From Poecilobothrus nobilitatus (taxonomy: Eukaryota > Arthropoda > Insecta > Diptera > Dolichopodidae), in assembly GCA_947095535.1 (NCBI GenBank), contig OX352774.1, forward strand, positions 71,548,416-71,612,415: a stretch of DNA of 64,000 nucleotides. The letters are read 5' to 3'. Both the position numbers and the translations under genes were made by a program. This document shows positions 11,601 to 24,391 of this stretch, piece after piece (position 1 is the first letter of the stretch; the number at the start of each line of letters is the position of its first letter). The notes under the pieces are model-generated. The model made no database searches and was not told where the DNA came from. It worked only from the letters and a program-made list of their open reading frames with translations.

Positions 11601-14600
11601 ACATAATTTCATATTGGGTTCAGAATTTAAATAAAAGAGAATTTGATTGGGAGTAACAATATTATTTAAGGTCTAAAGGTTGCAAAACTTTAATTAATAT
11701 ATTTAATTTTTGAAGTAAATCTGAATTATTATTTTGATTTTAAGTCTTTCCGTTTCGTCTTTAACTTAATAATTCAAGTGTTTTTGTTTTCAAACACAAT
11801 ATTTTTTATTTCGCTTGATCTTTCCAAAAATGTATCCCTATCATAATTACAGATAACTTTATCGGTTGGTAACTTTTACTTACATACAAAATGAAATAGC
11901 TGCAAATATTAAAATGCATTGTTTTATGAATTGAAAAGTGCTAATTTTATTTTTTTTTTGTAATATCTGTTTTTTATAAAGTGTTTGTATATAAAATTAT
12001 ACAAAATTATGAATTGCATTTGAAAAGGATTTGGAATTTGAAAATGGTGCTCAGAAATAAATATCCAAGAAATAAGCCCGAATCGACTTTTATTTCTTTT
12101 TTACAGGGATATTCCATCCTAAATATTTTAAGGCTAACATGGAAAAAAGAATGTTTTCTTTTTACCAGGAAATATACAAAAGAATACAAATATTCACATC
12201 CAACCGGAAGCCAGACATGTATATAAGCAACAAAAATTAACATTTTCTGAATAAAAAACGAAAAGTAACAACATAATATTTAGAAAACGGAAATAAAGCC
12301 GTTGTATCCTCGAATAAAAAAAAAATATCAAGTCGGTCTTATTACCATTTTAAAAACGAAATTAATCCGATTTGGTCTTATTTTCTTGGGGCATTAGACA
12401 TTTGCGGAGGAGTATTGACTTATTTTTTTAGTTTTTATTAAAAGAAAGTCTTAACTTAAATATAGTATTTATTATGTTTCATTTAATTAAATATCTTAAG
12501 GATTTAATTAAATATCTTAAAAACATAGAAATGAAATATGTAAGTATATATACGATTTCTATTACCTTTGAAATATAAAAAAAAAAAATATTGAAGTCAA
12601 GTCTTTTTAATATGCAATTACTAAGGAACTGCAGACATTCATATGATTTATTTACAAGTGTGTTTCAATAAATATGACGGATTTAATTTTCAATTATATA
12701 CAAAACATTTTTTTTTTTTTTTTATTTGACCATTAGGTTGTATTCATCCTCCTATATTTTCATTTTAAGCGTACGCGACAATACGTCTGCTACAAATTGT
12801 AAATTTTAGATGCACGAAATGCTTTTAAAAAAGAAATTATGGCAGAGTTGGAAAGAACACCTTTTTAAATTTCGACAAATGCACAATATTTACTCAGTTT
12901 CTTTATAAAATTTTAAATTAAAAAATAATCCTTCGTTTACTAATTATCGGAACATGTAATGTAATGTTAAAACAACATAATTTTTTTCAACAAAAAATCA
13001 GAAGTAAAAATTTACTAGGAAAAATAAAATTTTTTCATTTAATACAACATGAATGATAGAATGCAGATTTTTGACAGCGAAATATTTGTTAATATTTTCG
13101 AAGAATTGGGACGCGTACATTTAACCAAAAACGGATTAGCATCCAGAGGCATACAATCCATGTGAACGTACCCTAAAATAAAATTTCTGACAATACCAAG
13201 TTATAAATCGCTTTCATCTAAAATGCATTAAGCTAATTAAGCTTTTTAACACTTTTTAATTTTGTAATTTTATTTTATTTATTTTAATTTAAATTTAGAA
13301 TAAATAAGCTTAAAAATTTTTTTCAATATTTACTTTTATGATAATATTGATTATATATATATTTTTTTTTTTAATTTTGCAGTAAGAATAGTTAATAGCA
13401 TTATCATTGGACTTACACTTACGTTAAACCTGAGAAGTGAGTTAAACTTGAGTTTAAATATGCCGTTAATCCACAGCAAACCAAAACATTTGTTGTTTGT
13501 AAATGTATAATAAATAAATGATTATTTTTATTTGATTGTTCATTATTTTTTATACTTACCTAAAATAAAAACTGATTAAAAAATTATCATTTATAAGACA
13601 GTCTGTTTTGTGGAATACATATGTAAACATAAAATATGAGATGCATTAAAAATGGAAGAGAAAATGTGTAGGAGTAAACTGTGGAAAGAAAAATGCGATA
13701 TTGAACTTCTAAGAAAGCTTCTGGGAAACTATAATCGCAAAAGATATTAAAAAATCATATAGGATCACGCAGTTAAAACAACAAAACGAAAATTCTAACA
13801 GGCTTCCTGGTTGGGATTTTACAACAATGAGTACTTAAGGAACAGTAAATTACTCAAAATTTCGTATATGAATACAAAAAGAAATGTAACTTTTTTTTTC
13901 TCAAATATTAATATTTCATTGTCAAATTGGGGTTTTAAATTCAAAAAATATTTAAAATATCAAAAAAATTGTTTACATACAAACTGTTGATCGTTGATTC
14001 TTTATTTATATTTTTTTTTTTTTGTATTGTTTGTATTTTTAGTAAGTTTTTGATACATTTTAAATAAAAATTAAACTTTTGTGCAAATAAGAGTGAAAAA
14101 AATTTTATAAAAATGTGTTTTAATAACTGGAAGGGAAAATTTATTTAAATATAATAAAAAAAATTTATAATTAGAAATTTAACATCAAAATGTAACGGAA
14201 ATGTTTTGACAAAAGACATTCTAAAATTTTAAAATAAAAATTAATTAAAAAAGCGAAAACGAACATAATTTATAAACTATGTACGTATGTATGTATACGT
14301 ATATCTAAATATGTAATATATAAATTATTTTTCCATTAATAATTCACTGTTAATGTGATGTAAATTTCCATTAGATAATTCACTTAAATGTTGCACTGAA
14401 ATTATAATGGTGAACAGTTATTGGAAGAAAACACTGGGAACCTAATAATAATAAATAGTGTAATATGTTCATCCTACTTTCTTATCTTAAGATATTTTTA
14501 TTACGGCGCAGAGAAGCACATTGTTGTCAAATGCTTGTCCAAAAATATTTCGACGTAATGTACCATTTATTAGTGAACTAAACTGGTGAATTTTTAAAGA

Positions 14601-15005
14601 ACTTTTTATAATAAATAAGAAGCTTATAGGTATTAACTTTGTTTTTTTTTTTTTTTAGATTAACTTTAATCGCAAAAACTATATGCAAACGAACGGAACA
14701 TTTTTATTTCATTAAATTAATTTATTTCCTGAAATTTCTGAACACATTTTTGTAAATAATTATTACAGCTTATTGACGTAACTACAATTATACTAAAATA
14801 TTTAGAAGTAAGATTTTTTTTTCGAGTTTATTTGTTGCATACGATTCACATCTTAAATTTTCCTTTACATAACTTAAAAATAGAACTTCTTAAATTAATT
14901 ATTTTAATTTCTTAAATATGTACTTAATTTTTATTTAAATTTCTCTATATTATATAAAACAATTGAAATATTAGTAATTTTTTGATTGGAGTACTGTCGA
15001 CTAAG
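11600..15005. other. Intergenic, no gene seen
   Basis: A long AT-rich stretch. At 12,481-12,521 the 21-bp unit ATTTAATTAAATATCTTAAG is present twice in tandem. Near 13,440-13,460 there is a near-palindrome TTAAACTTGAGTTTAA. Segments at 12,770-12,800 and 13,105-13,180 are a little richer in GC but carry no recognisable coding or RNA feature. Confidence 0.55.
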
Positions 15006-15009
15006 GGAG

Positions 15010-15012
<3 letters not shown>

Positions 15013-15043
<31 letters not shown>

Positions 15044-15490
15044 GAGGGTTGGTGGAAAACTCGAAAGTCACCAAAAGGAACTGCACGTGCTTCCTCAGGG
15101 TAGTGTTGGATTTTAACCAACCAAAACCACCCCCCTTTTAAAACCAAACTTTAGGATGGAACCTTTAATACGAATGTACAGTTTGGTTTTGGGGATAGGG
15201 ATGTGGGAACGATAATTGGGAAAATTGGAATTGGGAAAGTATGGGGGATAATTAGGAAAATTTTGAGGGACATTTTGAAGAAAGATGTTGATGTTCTTCT
15301 TAAACTTAAGTAAATCGTACACATAAGAATTACCAACTTTAGGGAACACATGCTATGGTATATGGTTCCACAGGCGGGACGTGCGCATGACAAACGAATT
15401 TCCATAAGCTGTATTTCGCCATCTTGAAATCTCTACATGGTAGGGATGAGCTTCTGCTGCCCGCTGCCCTTGTTTCTCGCTGAACTTAAA
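15013..15490 (-). mobile_element. 5'-truncated LINE, copy 2 (- strand): end of ORF2, 3' UTR and poly(A)
   Basis: On the - strand the sequence ends in 29 T (as read on +) at 15,013-15,041, a long poly(A) tail. Upstream of it, on the - strand, a frame reads HPYHVEISRW, then FVMRTSRLWNHIP, and after a stop HVFPKVGNSYVYD and KFKKNINIFLQ. This is the C-terminal signature of jockey/R1-type LINE proteins. It matches copy 1 at 1.7-2.09 kb in both protein and UTR. The intact tail suggests a relatively young insertion, yet the frame already contains a stop, and the element is severely 5'-truncated. Confidence 0.75.
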
Positions 15491-15950
15491 CTAAATTTGA
15501 ACGGAGAATGGCGTTATACAAAAAAATTTGTTAAAAAAAGAATATTCAAAATACACACTCAAAAATTGTAGGGCTTTGCTATGAGCAGGATATGTGCTTC
15601 CAGGAAATAATGCCTTATTCGCAAAATATTGCGTTAGATCTTATTTCTCATTCTAATTAAAAATGAAGCCTATATAAGCCTTAATTTATTTAAGGTCTAG
15701 AAATTAAAAATGAAATAAGTTCGAAAAGGAATGAGGTAAATTAGGACATACATATTTTATTTAGATTTAGATTTGGATAATTCTACATATTTAGATTATA
15801 TAATTTTTCCAACTAAGTTCAACTGAACTGAAATAAGTTCGACTAAATTATTAAATTAAAAAGTGAAATAATAAGTTGAAATGTAGAAATTAATCGGAAT
15901 TATTTTATTTTTACCTTGTCGAACTTACTTTATTATAAAACAACGCAGAA
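15490..15950. other. Intergenic, no gene seen
   Basis: AT-rich, nothing recognised. Confidence 0.6.
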
Positions 15951-16760
15951 TATAAACCAATAGTTTTTAAAAGCTCACATTTCGAAAAGATAATATAAAC
16001 TCTTGGAATTGTGACCAAAATTTGAAAATTTCATATAAGAGGAAATTGTGAAAATAGGACTTTTTTGAATTGAAACTTCTTTTTATTGAAACTTTCATTT
16101 TTATGTCTTGTCTAAGAAAAATTTGTACAGGTGACTAAGTTACAGGTGTCCCAAAATAATAAATTTTCAATTTTTGAGCTCTAATAGCTCTATTACAAAA
16201 AAAAATTTCTGAGGAAACTTGTACTAATTCTGAAAGTTCTTACTTCAAAATTTCAAATCCCTATCTAAAAGCGTTCCGGATTATGAAGGTAGAAAAATCA
16301 TACAAAATTTGGTTTTCATATACTAAATTTAAAATAATAAAAAATCATATAAATTTAAATACTAAATTTAAGTAAATTGTATAATTTTGATATTGATTTA
16401 TAAAGGAAAAAAAACCGGCCGAATATGGTGTTTTCAAATTGAAAAGATATTAAGCAGAACATGAGATATACGCATTTAAAAATAGGGCTTTTTCAAATTT
16501 TGAGATGATGTAGCTCCGTAATGTATGAAGCTGCATGAAAAAGTTGTTCTGCAATACTAGTTGTTTTATGAGACCTATTCATGGTTAAAGTTTTTTTTCT
16601 CTATCTCTAACAGTGTAGAAGTTTTGTAAACAGAGGGACGGAGAGATAGACGGACTGACAGACAGACGGACAAACAGATGTAACTAATAGGCACATTTTT
16701 TCAATGTTTTTTTTGGAAATGTGCTAGAAAACCTGACTGACAGACGTACAGAGTAAAATT
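15950..16760 (-). repeat. Dispersed repeat family A, - strand copy
   Basis: In reverse orientation it shares with the 8.5-10.06 kb copy the pieces GTTACAGGTGT (about 16,138), the TAGCTCCGTAA segment (about 16,510) and a GGACGGAGAG...GGACTGACAGACAGACGGAC stretch (about 16,636-16,668), the reverse complement of the GTCCGTC block. It has diverged by substitution and indel. No coding capacity. Confidence 0.55.
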
Positions 16761-17214
16761 TGCCAAAAAGTAAAAGAAGACATTTTATTACTTAAATAAG
16801 CTGAAATAAAGGAATTAAATTATGAAAGAAAAATATTAAAAAATGTTATTATTGGAATAATAAATTACAAAGGCTTTATTTTCATTATTTTGAAAAAATA
16901 TTTAAGCCTTATTTCCATTTGGAATGAAAAATAATGCCTATTCGTGGAATTTTGTAAATTAGATCTACTTCAAAAGATGGCCCTTTTACTTATACCACTT
17001 AAGTATTCTAATCCAATATAATATATATATATATAGGACAGTCCTAATTTTAGATTTTTAATACAAAGAAAATTAAATAAATTTTAAGTAAATTAAAAAG
17101 CTTGTTTAAAAAATCTATTAAAAATTATTAAATTTATTTTTAAATTATTTTAACTTTTTCAAAATGATGGAACAACGAGGAAGAATGTAGTAGAGTAGAC
17201 TGTGTTAACTTTGG

Positions 17215-17685
17215 CATACACGTATGTGTTGCACCAGCATCCCCAATTTTTACAGAAATTGTTACCATAAAACTTTATCATTTACTGTAAGATTTCAGAA
17301 GATTAGCTTCATTAAGTTCCAAAAAGTCCAAGAAACCTAAACCTGTTGGGCTAGAGCAATTAAACTTCATAACTTCATAGACCCGAACCATGCACCACAA
17401 AGCACCACAACATCAGTACCACAAAAAGTTATTGCCATACAACTTAACAGCTTTTCACAAAACTTCAGATACCTATTTCCATATAAACAAAAAAGTTGTA
17501 TCGCAGATAATCGAACCCGCGGACGGATGTGAATGGCTTAACCGACTCATCAGAATTCGATTCTGATCTGATCCATTTAATTGAGTAGACCAGATCTATA
17601 CACTAGATATAGTGTCAAAAACGATATAGCAAGATAGTGTCAAAAACGTAATAGCAAATTTATTATACCCTTGAACATAAGTTCC
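17215..17685. repeat. Dispersed repeat family T, copy 2, possibly tRNA-related
   Basis: Diverged counterpart of 2,370-2,735 in the same orientation. Read on the - strand, GTCGGTTAAGCC (about 17,533-17,544) followed by CGGGTTCGATT (about 17,508-17,518) resemble the D-arm and T-arm promoter words (boxes A and B) of a tRNA gene, though their spacing is short. At 17,609-17,655 a 25-bp unit (AGTGTCAAAAACG...TAGCAA) is duplicated in tandem. Confidence 0.5.
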
Positions 17686-17803
17686 CTCGGTTTTATTTAA
17701 ATTTTCAAGAAGAATAAGTTCACAAATTAAATAAAGTGTTTGCAAGAACTAAAATATGCCAACATCCAAATCGATATGGTTTGTGTCTTCAATCAATTTC
17801 ACC

Positions 17804-18574
17804 AGAGCTCGTGATTTTCAAGTATACCAGTATACTGATACTAGAAAAAATATTCAGTAAAATTTAAATACCTGTTACTGATACTTGAAAAAATAGAAGT
17901 ATCAGTAACAATACTGAAACCTACCAGTACTTTACCTGATACTTACCAGTACTACCAGTAACAACCAGTACTTGTAGAAATGTTTTATATCTTTACTACG
18001 GTTAATATAAAATTTTTCTTTTGTATAAAAAAATTTAGCTAAACAAAAAAAAAACATTATGTTAAAGGAAAATGGAAAAAAACCTTTTTTTAATTAATAA
18101 TTATAATTTTGTAAATTTTATCAGTTGATTTGTTAATATTATGATAGATGAAGTATTTTTTTTTTTAAATATTGTAGTTTCAATGAATTTTGATTATTTG
18201 CTTATTATAAAAATTTAAAATATTTAAATTATATAATACTTTCTTAATTAATGCCTATTAAATTCGCTTAATAACAAAATATTGCTGGTAATTACTGGTA
18301 AAAAATGTTGGTACTGGTAAATACTGGTTAATACTGGCAGGTACTGGTAAGTATTGCTAGTGCTGATAATAGGTATTTGTAAGTACTGGTTGGAACTAGT
18401 TGGTACTGGTAATAGTCGTATGTACTGATAGCATTATTACTGGTACTGGTATTTTTTCAAGTACCCAGTAACGGGTATTTAAATTTTACTGAATATTTTT
18501 TCCAGTAGTACTGGGTACTGGTTTAATATGTACCTATGTACCAAAATACTGAAGTTTCACTATAATAGCTCTAG
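17804..18574. mobile_element. Non-autonomous hAT-type element with long ACTGGTA-rich inverted repeats
   Basis: A perfect 8-bp direct repeat, ATTTCACC, flanks the element (17,796-17,803 and 18,575-18,582), the target-site size of hAT transposons. Its ends are imperfect inverted repeats: AGAGCTCGTG on the left, CTAGAGCTATTA (reverse complement) on the right. Inside, a left block of about 150 bp rich in TACCAGTA (17,822-17,975) is mirrored by a right block of about 230 bp rich in TACTGGTA (18,290-18,520), including a long segment around AAATATTCAGTAAAATTTAAA. No transposase frame is present, so it must have been moved in trans. Confidence 0.7.
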
Positions 18575-19673
18575 ATTTCACCACGATTTCACAAGTAAGT
18601 TTTTTACAAAAAAAAATGGCATGCCAGTTATTCAAGGTAGAGGGCATGTAAATTACGAATATATATAGAAAAATACGATATATATACGAAAATAATGAAA
18701 TACATATACATATGTATAATATAGCTGTATAAATATTTTAATTAGAAAATGTTATGAGTAGTTAATTTTTATAAGTTAATTTTCAATATGATTATCCCTA
18801 CAGGTTAGATGAAATTAAATGCAAAAAAAATCTGCAAATCAGCAGAGATTTAAGTTGAATTTTCAAAAAAAGTATTTAAAATTATATAGGTACATCAGCG
18901 AAATTAAACTAGATGAAGTATTTTTTTTTTTTTAAATATTGTAGTTTCAATGAATTTTGATTATTTGCTTATTATAAAAATTTAAAATATTTAAATTATA
19001 TAATACTTTCTTAATTAATGCCTATTAAATTCGCTTAATAACAAAATATTACTGGTAATTACTGGTAAAAACATGTTGGTACTGGTAAATACTGGTTGAT
19101 ACTGGCAGGTACTGGTAAGTATTGCTAGTGCTGATAATAGGTATTTGTAAGTACTGGTTGGAACTAGTTGGTACTGGTAATAGTCGTATGTACTGATAGC
19201 ATTATTACTGGTACTGGTATTTTTTCAAGTACCCAGTAACGGGTATTTAAATTTTACTGAATATTTTTTCCAGTAATAGTACTGGGTACTGGTTTGTTTA
19301 TACTTATGTACCAAAATACTGAAATTTCACTGTAATAGCTCTTGATTTCACCACGATTCCACAAATAAGTTTTTTACAAAAAAAAATGGCATGCCAGTTA
19401 TTCAAGGTAGAGGGCATGTAAATTACGAATATATATAGAAAAATACAATATATATACGAAAATAATGAAATACATATACATATGTATAATATAGCTGTAT
19501 AAATATTTTAATTAGAAAATGTTATGAGTAGTTATAAGTTAATTTTCAATATGATTATCCCTACAGGTTAGATGAAATTAAATGTAAAAAAAATCTGCAA
19601 ATCAGCAGAGATTTAAGTTGAATTTTCAAAAAAAGTATTTAAAATTATATATGTACATCAGCGAAATTAAACT
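18146..19673. repeat. Tandem duplication, two copies of about 765 bp
   Basis: Copy 1 is about 18,146-18,910 and copy 2 about 18,911-19,673, in direct orientation. Each has the right half of the hAT-type element, its ATTTCACC site (second at 19,345-19,352) and about 330 bp of right flank. The copies differ by scattered substitutions and small indels (for example GGTTAATACTGG versus GGTTGATACTGG), so they are not a simple assembly echo of identical sequence. The left breakpoint lies inside the element and the right in flanking DNA, so the duplication happened after insertion. Confidence 0.85.
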
Positions 19674-19984
19674 TTAAAAAATAAATAAGAATAATGGACA
19701 GCAATAATAATTATTATCATTATAGGTACATATCATTGTTTCTAAATTCTTTTCATTTGCAAAACTTTAAACTAAAAGGTAAACTTTTTCTTTGACCAAT
19801 ATCATGTTATTTTTTAATCTGCTTTTTACTATTTTTAGTTTTGAAATTATAATTTTTCTATATATTAAGACTTTGGCAGTAGTAAAAAAAACTGTAAAAT
19901 TAATTAGATTTAAAGAAAATTCGAATATGATATATAACACAAAAGTGTGAAATTAATTAGCACTATAAATCTATTTTCAATAAA

Positions 19985-20400
19985 ACAAATTAAAATATTC
20001 ATCAAAAGAATAATAAAATATTGCTGTACAAGTTTACTTCGGCCAAATTTGGTATATGCCGCTAAGTATTGGCTCGAAATTTTAACGTACATATTAATAG
20101 GTTTGAATCAGCTTAAAAAAATATTTTAATGTTTACTTTACACCACTTAAATTGGGATAACCCAAATAACTTACCTCCGTAAGAGCACAGATTAAAACTG
20201 ATAAACTTAAAGTTCACTTGCAAGAAGATGTGACATAGCTGATGTTACTTTCCTTATATTATATAAAACTACGGATCCGACGTTCATTCGGAGCAAACAT
20301 TTAATTAACTAATAATATCTGATCACGTTTCCCTTAGATTCTTATAATTGCTTTTCATAGAACCGTGTACGTTAAATTCGAACTAATTAATAGATTATTA
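19985..20400 (+). mobile_element. Decayed LINE fragment (C-terminal part of reverse transcriptase ORF2)
   Basis: A frame reads TSLLRPNLVYAAKYW and LNQLKKIF at about 20,025-20,130, matching the thumb-region motif of jockey-type RTs (L-[VL]-RP-x-L-x-YA-x-x-x-W ... LE-x-[IV]Q-x-x-F). In shifted frames LHHLNWDNPNNLPP and HRLKLINLK follow (about 20,134-20,215), and FHRTVYVKFELINR at about 20,357-20,398; these occur in the same order downstream of the RT in that clade. Several frameshifts and stops are present. It differs from the LINE family at 1.7, 15.2 and 26.8 kb. Confidence 0.6.
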
Positions 20401-23400
20401 ATTAAAGCAAAAATATACAAAAGTGAAGTCAAAGCATCTAACACTAAAGACGAACTTAAAAATCTTATATGGAATTTATAAATTTATGAATATTTACTAA
20501 CTATATTTACTAATCCTAATATAAATACTAACATCGTTTCTATAATTGTCTTTACTTACTTTACTTAAATAAATAAATAATATAAGTAGGTATTTATCTT
20601 TTCACCATACAAAATTTAAATTCTTAGTTTCATTAAATTATTGACTTCAAATAGTGTTTAATTTAATTAAATATCCAAAGATCGTTTTCAAGTAATATTA
20701 TTAAATATTTTTATAGCAAAAAAAAAAACATTTAAACTACATAAAAAAAAATACCAAATATTTTTTATTTTATTCGTTTTAAAAACAAAAAAAAACAACG
20801 TTTTCTTATTAATCGTATTGCTTTGATATTCTTAATTTTCCTAATAATTTCGTTCAACCAATCAAATCTTTAAGAATAGATACAAAAGGAGGAGTTAACG
20901 AATAATTATTGGCTTAAAAATATTGATTTCTTAAAAAGAAAATAAAAGGGCGTTAACATAACACAACAAAAAAAAAGAAACTTACCTAAAAATAGTTTTA
21001 TTTTGGTGTTGTCTTTTTTTCTCTTCTTCATTTTGTTTTCTTTTTACTCAATACTAGTCTGCAATCTGCATGCATTTTATCTGCACTTTATGCTTATTAT
21101 TGAATTATTTGTGTGGGTTCTGTACTGAGTAATATTTAGTATTTCTCAATTTTTATTTCTAAACTCTCTTTTCATTGTTTTGCTTCAATAAACTTTCCCT
21201 TTCTCTAGTTTCTTTAATTTGTATGACATGCACATGATATAACTAATGAGAAAAACCGACAGAAAATGTGAGAGAGGGAGTACTTATCTGATATTTTATA
21301 TGTATAAATAAACTGCAAATGTGTTATTAACACTTTACGGTAAACTCAAACTGTTAACATTGTCTCTTGTTGATTGTTGCTGTTGGCATTTGGCAAGAGA
21401 GAGAGAGAGAAACCATTTCTTTTTCAAAATGTTTCATGAAATGCACAAAATTTTTCTTTTTTGTTAGCTCTTTTTCTCTTTTCTCTTTCAGTTTATTGTT
21501 ATTATTTTTTCGAAACAAATGAAATTTTGAAGAGAACTTTATTTTTTTTTTTCTTTGTTTCAACAATAAATAAAGTAGTCGTTTTGTTAATGGTGAAAGC
21601 TCCGAAAATAACCGAAGCATAAATTTTTGATGTTTAAAAAACCGAAAATTTGCTTAGATTCGTAAAATTTATATTGTGTCTGTGTGGATTATGTTTTAAA
21701 TATAAGATTTTTCTGCATACATATGTAAATACAATAAATGTATTATTGTAAATTGAATTTTATTTAAAGGGAATGGGTAACGGAAAAAATTCTGCACACG
21801 AATATACACAGTATACATATATAAATTTACATATGTTTATACGAATATGCATCATTTCTGTTTCTTGTGTTTTTTTTTTTTTTTTTTTTTTTAAATAGAG
21901 AAAAATGGAAAAGAGAAATATCAAAAAAATCAATAATAAAAGAAAATGCTAAAGGAAAATATGTATAAGAAAATTTATTTATATGCTCATTCATTCATGG
22001 TTACTTTAAAAAATGAGAAATTATATAAGAATCAGAATATTTTATCTTTATTTGACAACTACTCCGACAGATATAATGGTTTATTATTTACACATATGGA
22101 AATAAATAAGAAAATAAAAAAATACCAACCTAAAATATAGCAATAGGTGCTTTTAAATGTATTTTTTTTTTAAATATTTTGGTTGTTTTCTTGTTAGAAT
22201 TTTCTTCTAACAGTTTTATGTATAACAGAAAACAGAAATAAAAAGTTATTCTATTGCTTGTGTGGAATATGGATTCGTATTTGTTGGATGGAATGGTTAT
22301 ATGTGTTGGACTATAATTTGGCAACATTACATTTTTTCATTTTATTATATTATGATTGTTGTTGTTGCTGGCCCCGAAATGTACACACCTAAAACTTTAC
22401 CTAAAATAAATTTAAAAAAAATTTTTTAACGAATTTAACTGAAAGAAAATAAAAATTGAAATTTTTCAAAATATGTAATGGAAAATAAAAACTTCGTTTT
22501 GTACTCGGTTTTTCATCTTCGTTTTGTAATTGAAATTTGAAATGTTATAATTTATGAATGTATGCATGTATAGGCTACTTATACTACATATCTATTGCTA
22601 TAACAAAATAAAAATTATTTAATAGCCTTAACTGACATTTTATTGTATTTAAAATATAATTATAATTACTTTTAAAATAGCATCGATTCATTACATCTTA
22701 TAATTTTCAATAACAATCAAAATGTAATCAATAATAATAAGTATGTAGGTATAATTTAATATTTGTTATTAAAAAATTTTTATGCTAGATAGGTATAACA
22801 AAAAAAAAAAAAAAAATTTTGAAGAAGTTTCAGCTAGCCATTTTTGAAGGCTATATTTAATCATTATTTCTTTACTATAGGTATAGGGCATTATTTCTTT
22901 ACTATAGGTATATATGTAATTCATTTAAAACAAAGCTTTAAATTAGAACCAGGCAGTTTATTTGATTGATTCATTGATAGGTATTTTATTTGTCTTAGAT
23001 ACAAATACCTAAACAAAGTTTCATTAGCTTTTCGACTGAGATGTAACAATATTTAGGCAGTTGGTAATACCAATATAATTTTTTTTTTTTTTTTACAAGA
23101 CAAAATATACTTATAATATACTTATGTAAAACGAAATAAAATCAACCTAGTTTTTCTTTCATAATAGGTACTTATACTTATATTGGTACTTTTTTATTCA
23201 GAATTTAATGCTAGTCATTTTTTTTTATCATTTCTTTTCTTTAATTTTATTTAAATTAAAATGTTTTTTTTTTTTCGTCATCAATAAATATAACGGAATA
23301 TTTTACCAAAACTTTCATCGGGAATTTGAGAAATTCACAATAATAAATAACCTCAATTTCAAACTTAATATATTTTGTCGATTTCATCACGATTTCATAA

Positions 23401-24380
23401 ATAAGTATCTAATTAACAAGAATATTATCGTTAAACACAAGACGGATTGAAGACAGACATACAGTTATATATAATTGTAAAAACTGCTTCATTTTTATTT
23501 TTAAAAAAAAAAAAAATGCAAGTTTTCTTGCAAAAATAAAATAAATTATAGAACTTATGAAAAGACCTACATAAAATAAATTCTACTTAAATTTAATTTT
23601 TAAATGAGATTTATGTACATATAATATGATGTTGTGTTTTAACTTCATAATTAAGAGTTTTGTTAACATATCATAAGGCTAACAAACGGAAGACAATGAG
23701 AACTGTGAAACAAGTAAGCAAAACATTCAAAAAAACTGAGAACTTTCTTATATAATAGACGAAATACCCAACTGAATTTTGAATGTCATTTTTATTCAGT
23801 GTTTTAAAAGATATCTATAAGAAAGATATATATGTATATTTTTTTTTAAATAAAATTTGATTGAGTTGTATTTGTCTTTAGACAATATTCGATATTTTAT
23901 ATTAATTCAATTTTAATATAATATAATTTTTAATTGTTTTAATAGAAAACAAAGTCAATTTTACAGATAAAAATTCGTAACTGAAGAGGATGCCTATATA
24001 TTAATATAACGCTATGTATAATATTATAACGGTGAAACATATTAGATATCATATTGTTATATCCGTTTTTGTTCTATCTAAAGTTTTAGTAGTCAACAAG
24101 TAACCATTTTTTTACATTTACAGATAGTTTGTTTTGGTTTCGGTCATAATTCTATTTTTAGAACATGTATACTTACGTTACAAAAAAATTTTTTTTTTGC
24201 TTCCCGGAAACTTATTACTTCATATCATGATCTAATTATAAATAAGCATATATTATTTACTTAATATCTAATTCTTAATTTTATATTGGGTATATATGTA
24301 ATCGTAATGTAACTATATCTAAGCAATAAAAGAAATCGCAACATTAATTGAAAAAAATCAATGTTAAATTAATGTTTTTA
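20400..24380. other. Intergenic, no gene seen; small simple repeats
   Basis: AT-rich non-coding DNA. Visible items: (GA)n at about 21,395-21,410; T-runs near 21,870-21,892 and 23,083-23,096; A-run near 22,800; and a 26-bp tandem duplication of CATTATTTCTTTACTATAGG at about 22,862-22,912. Open frames here are short and rich in Lys/Asn/Phe. No RNA gene recognised. Confidence 0.55.
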
Positions 24381-24391
24381 AGAGCTATAAT

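Noticed and set aside
15001..15045. The long T-run as a transcription terminator
   Set aside because: It is the poly(A) tail of a - strand LINE copy; the matching 3' UTR next to it explains it.
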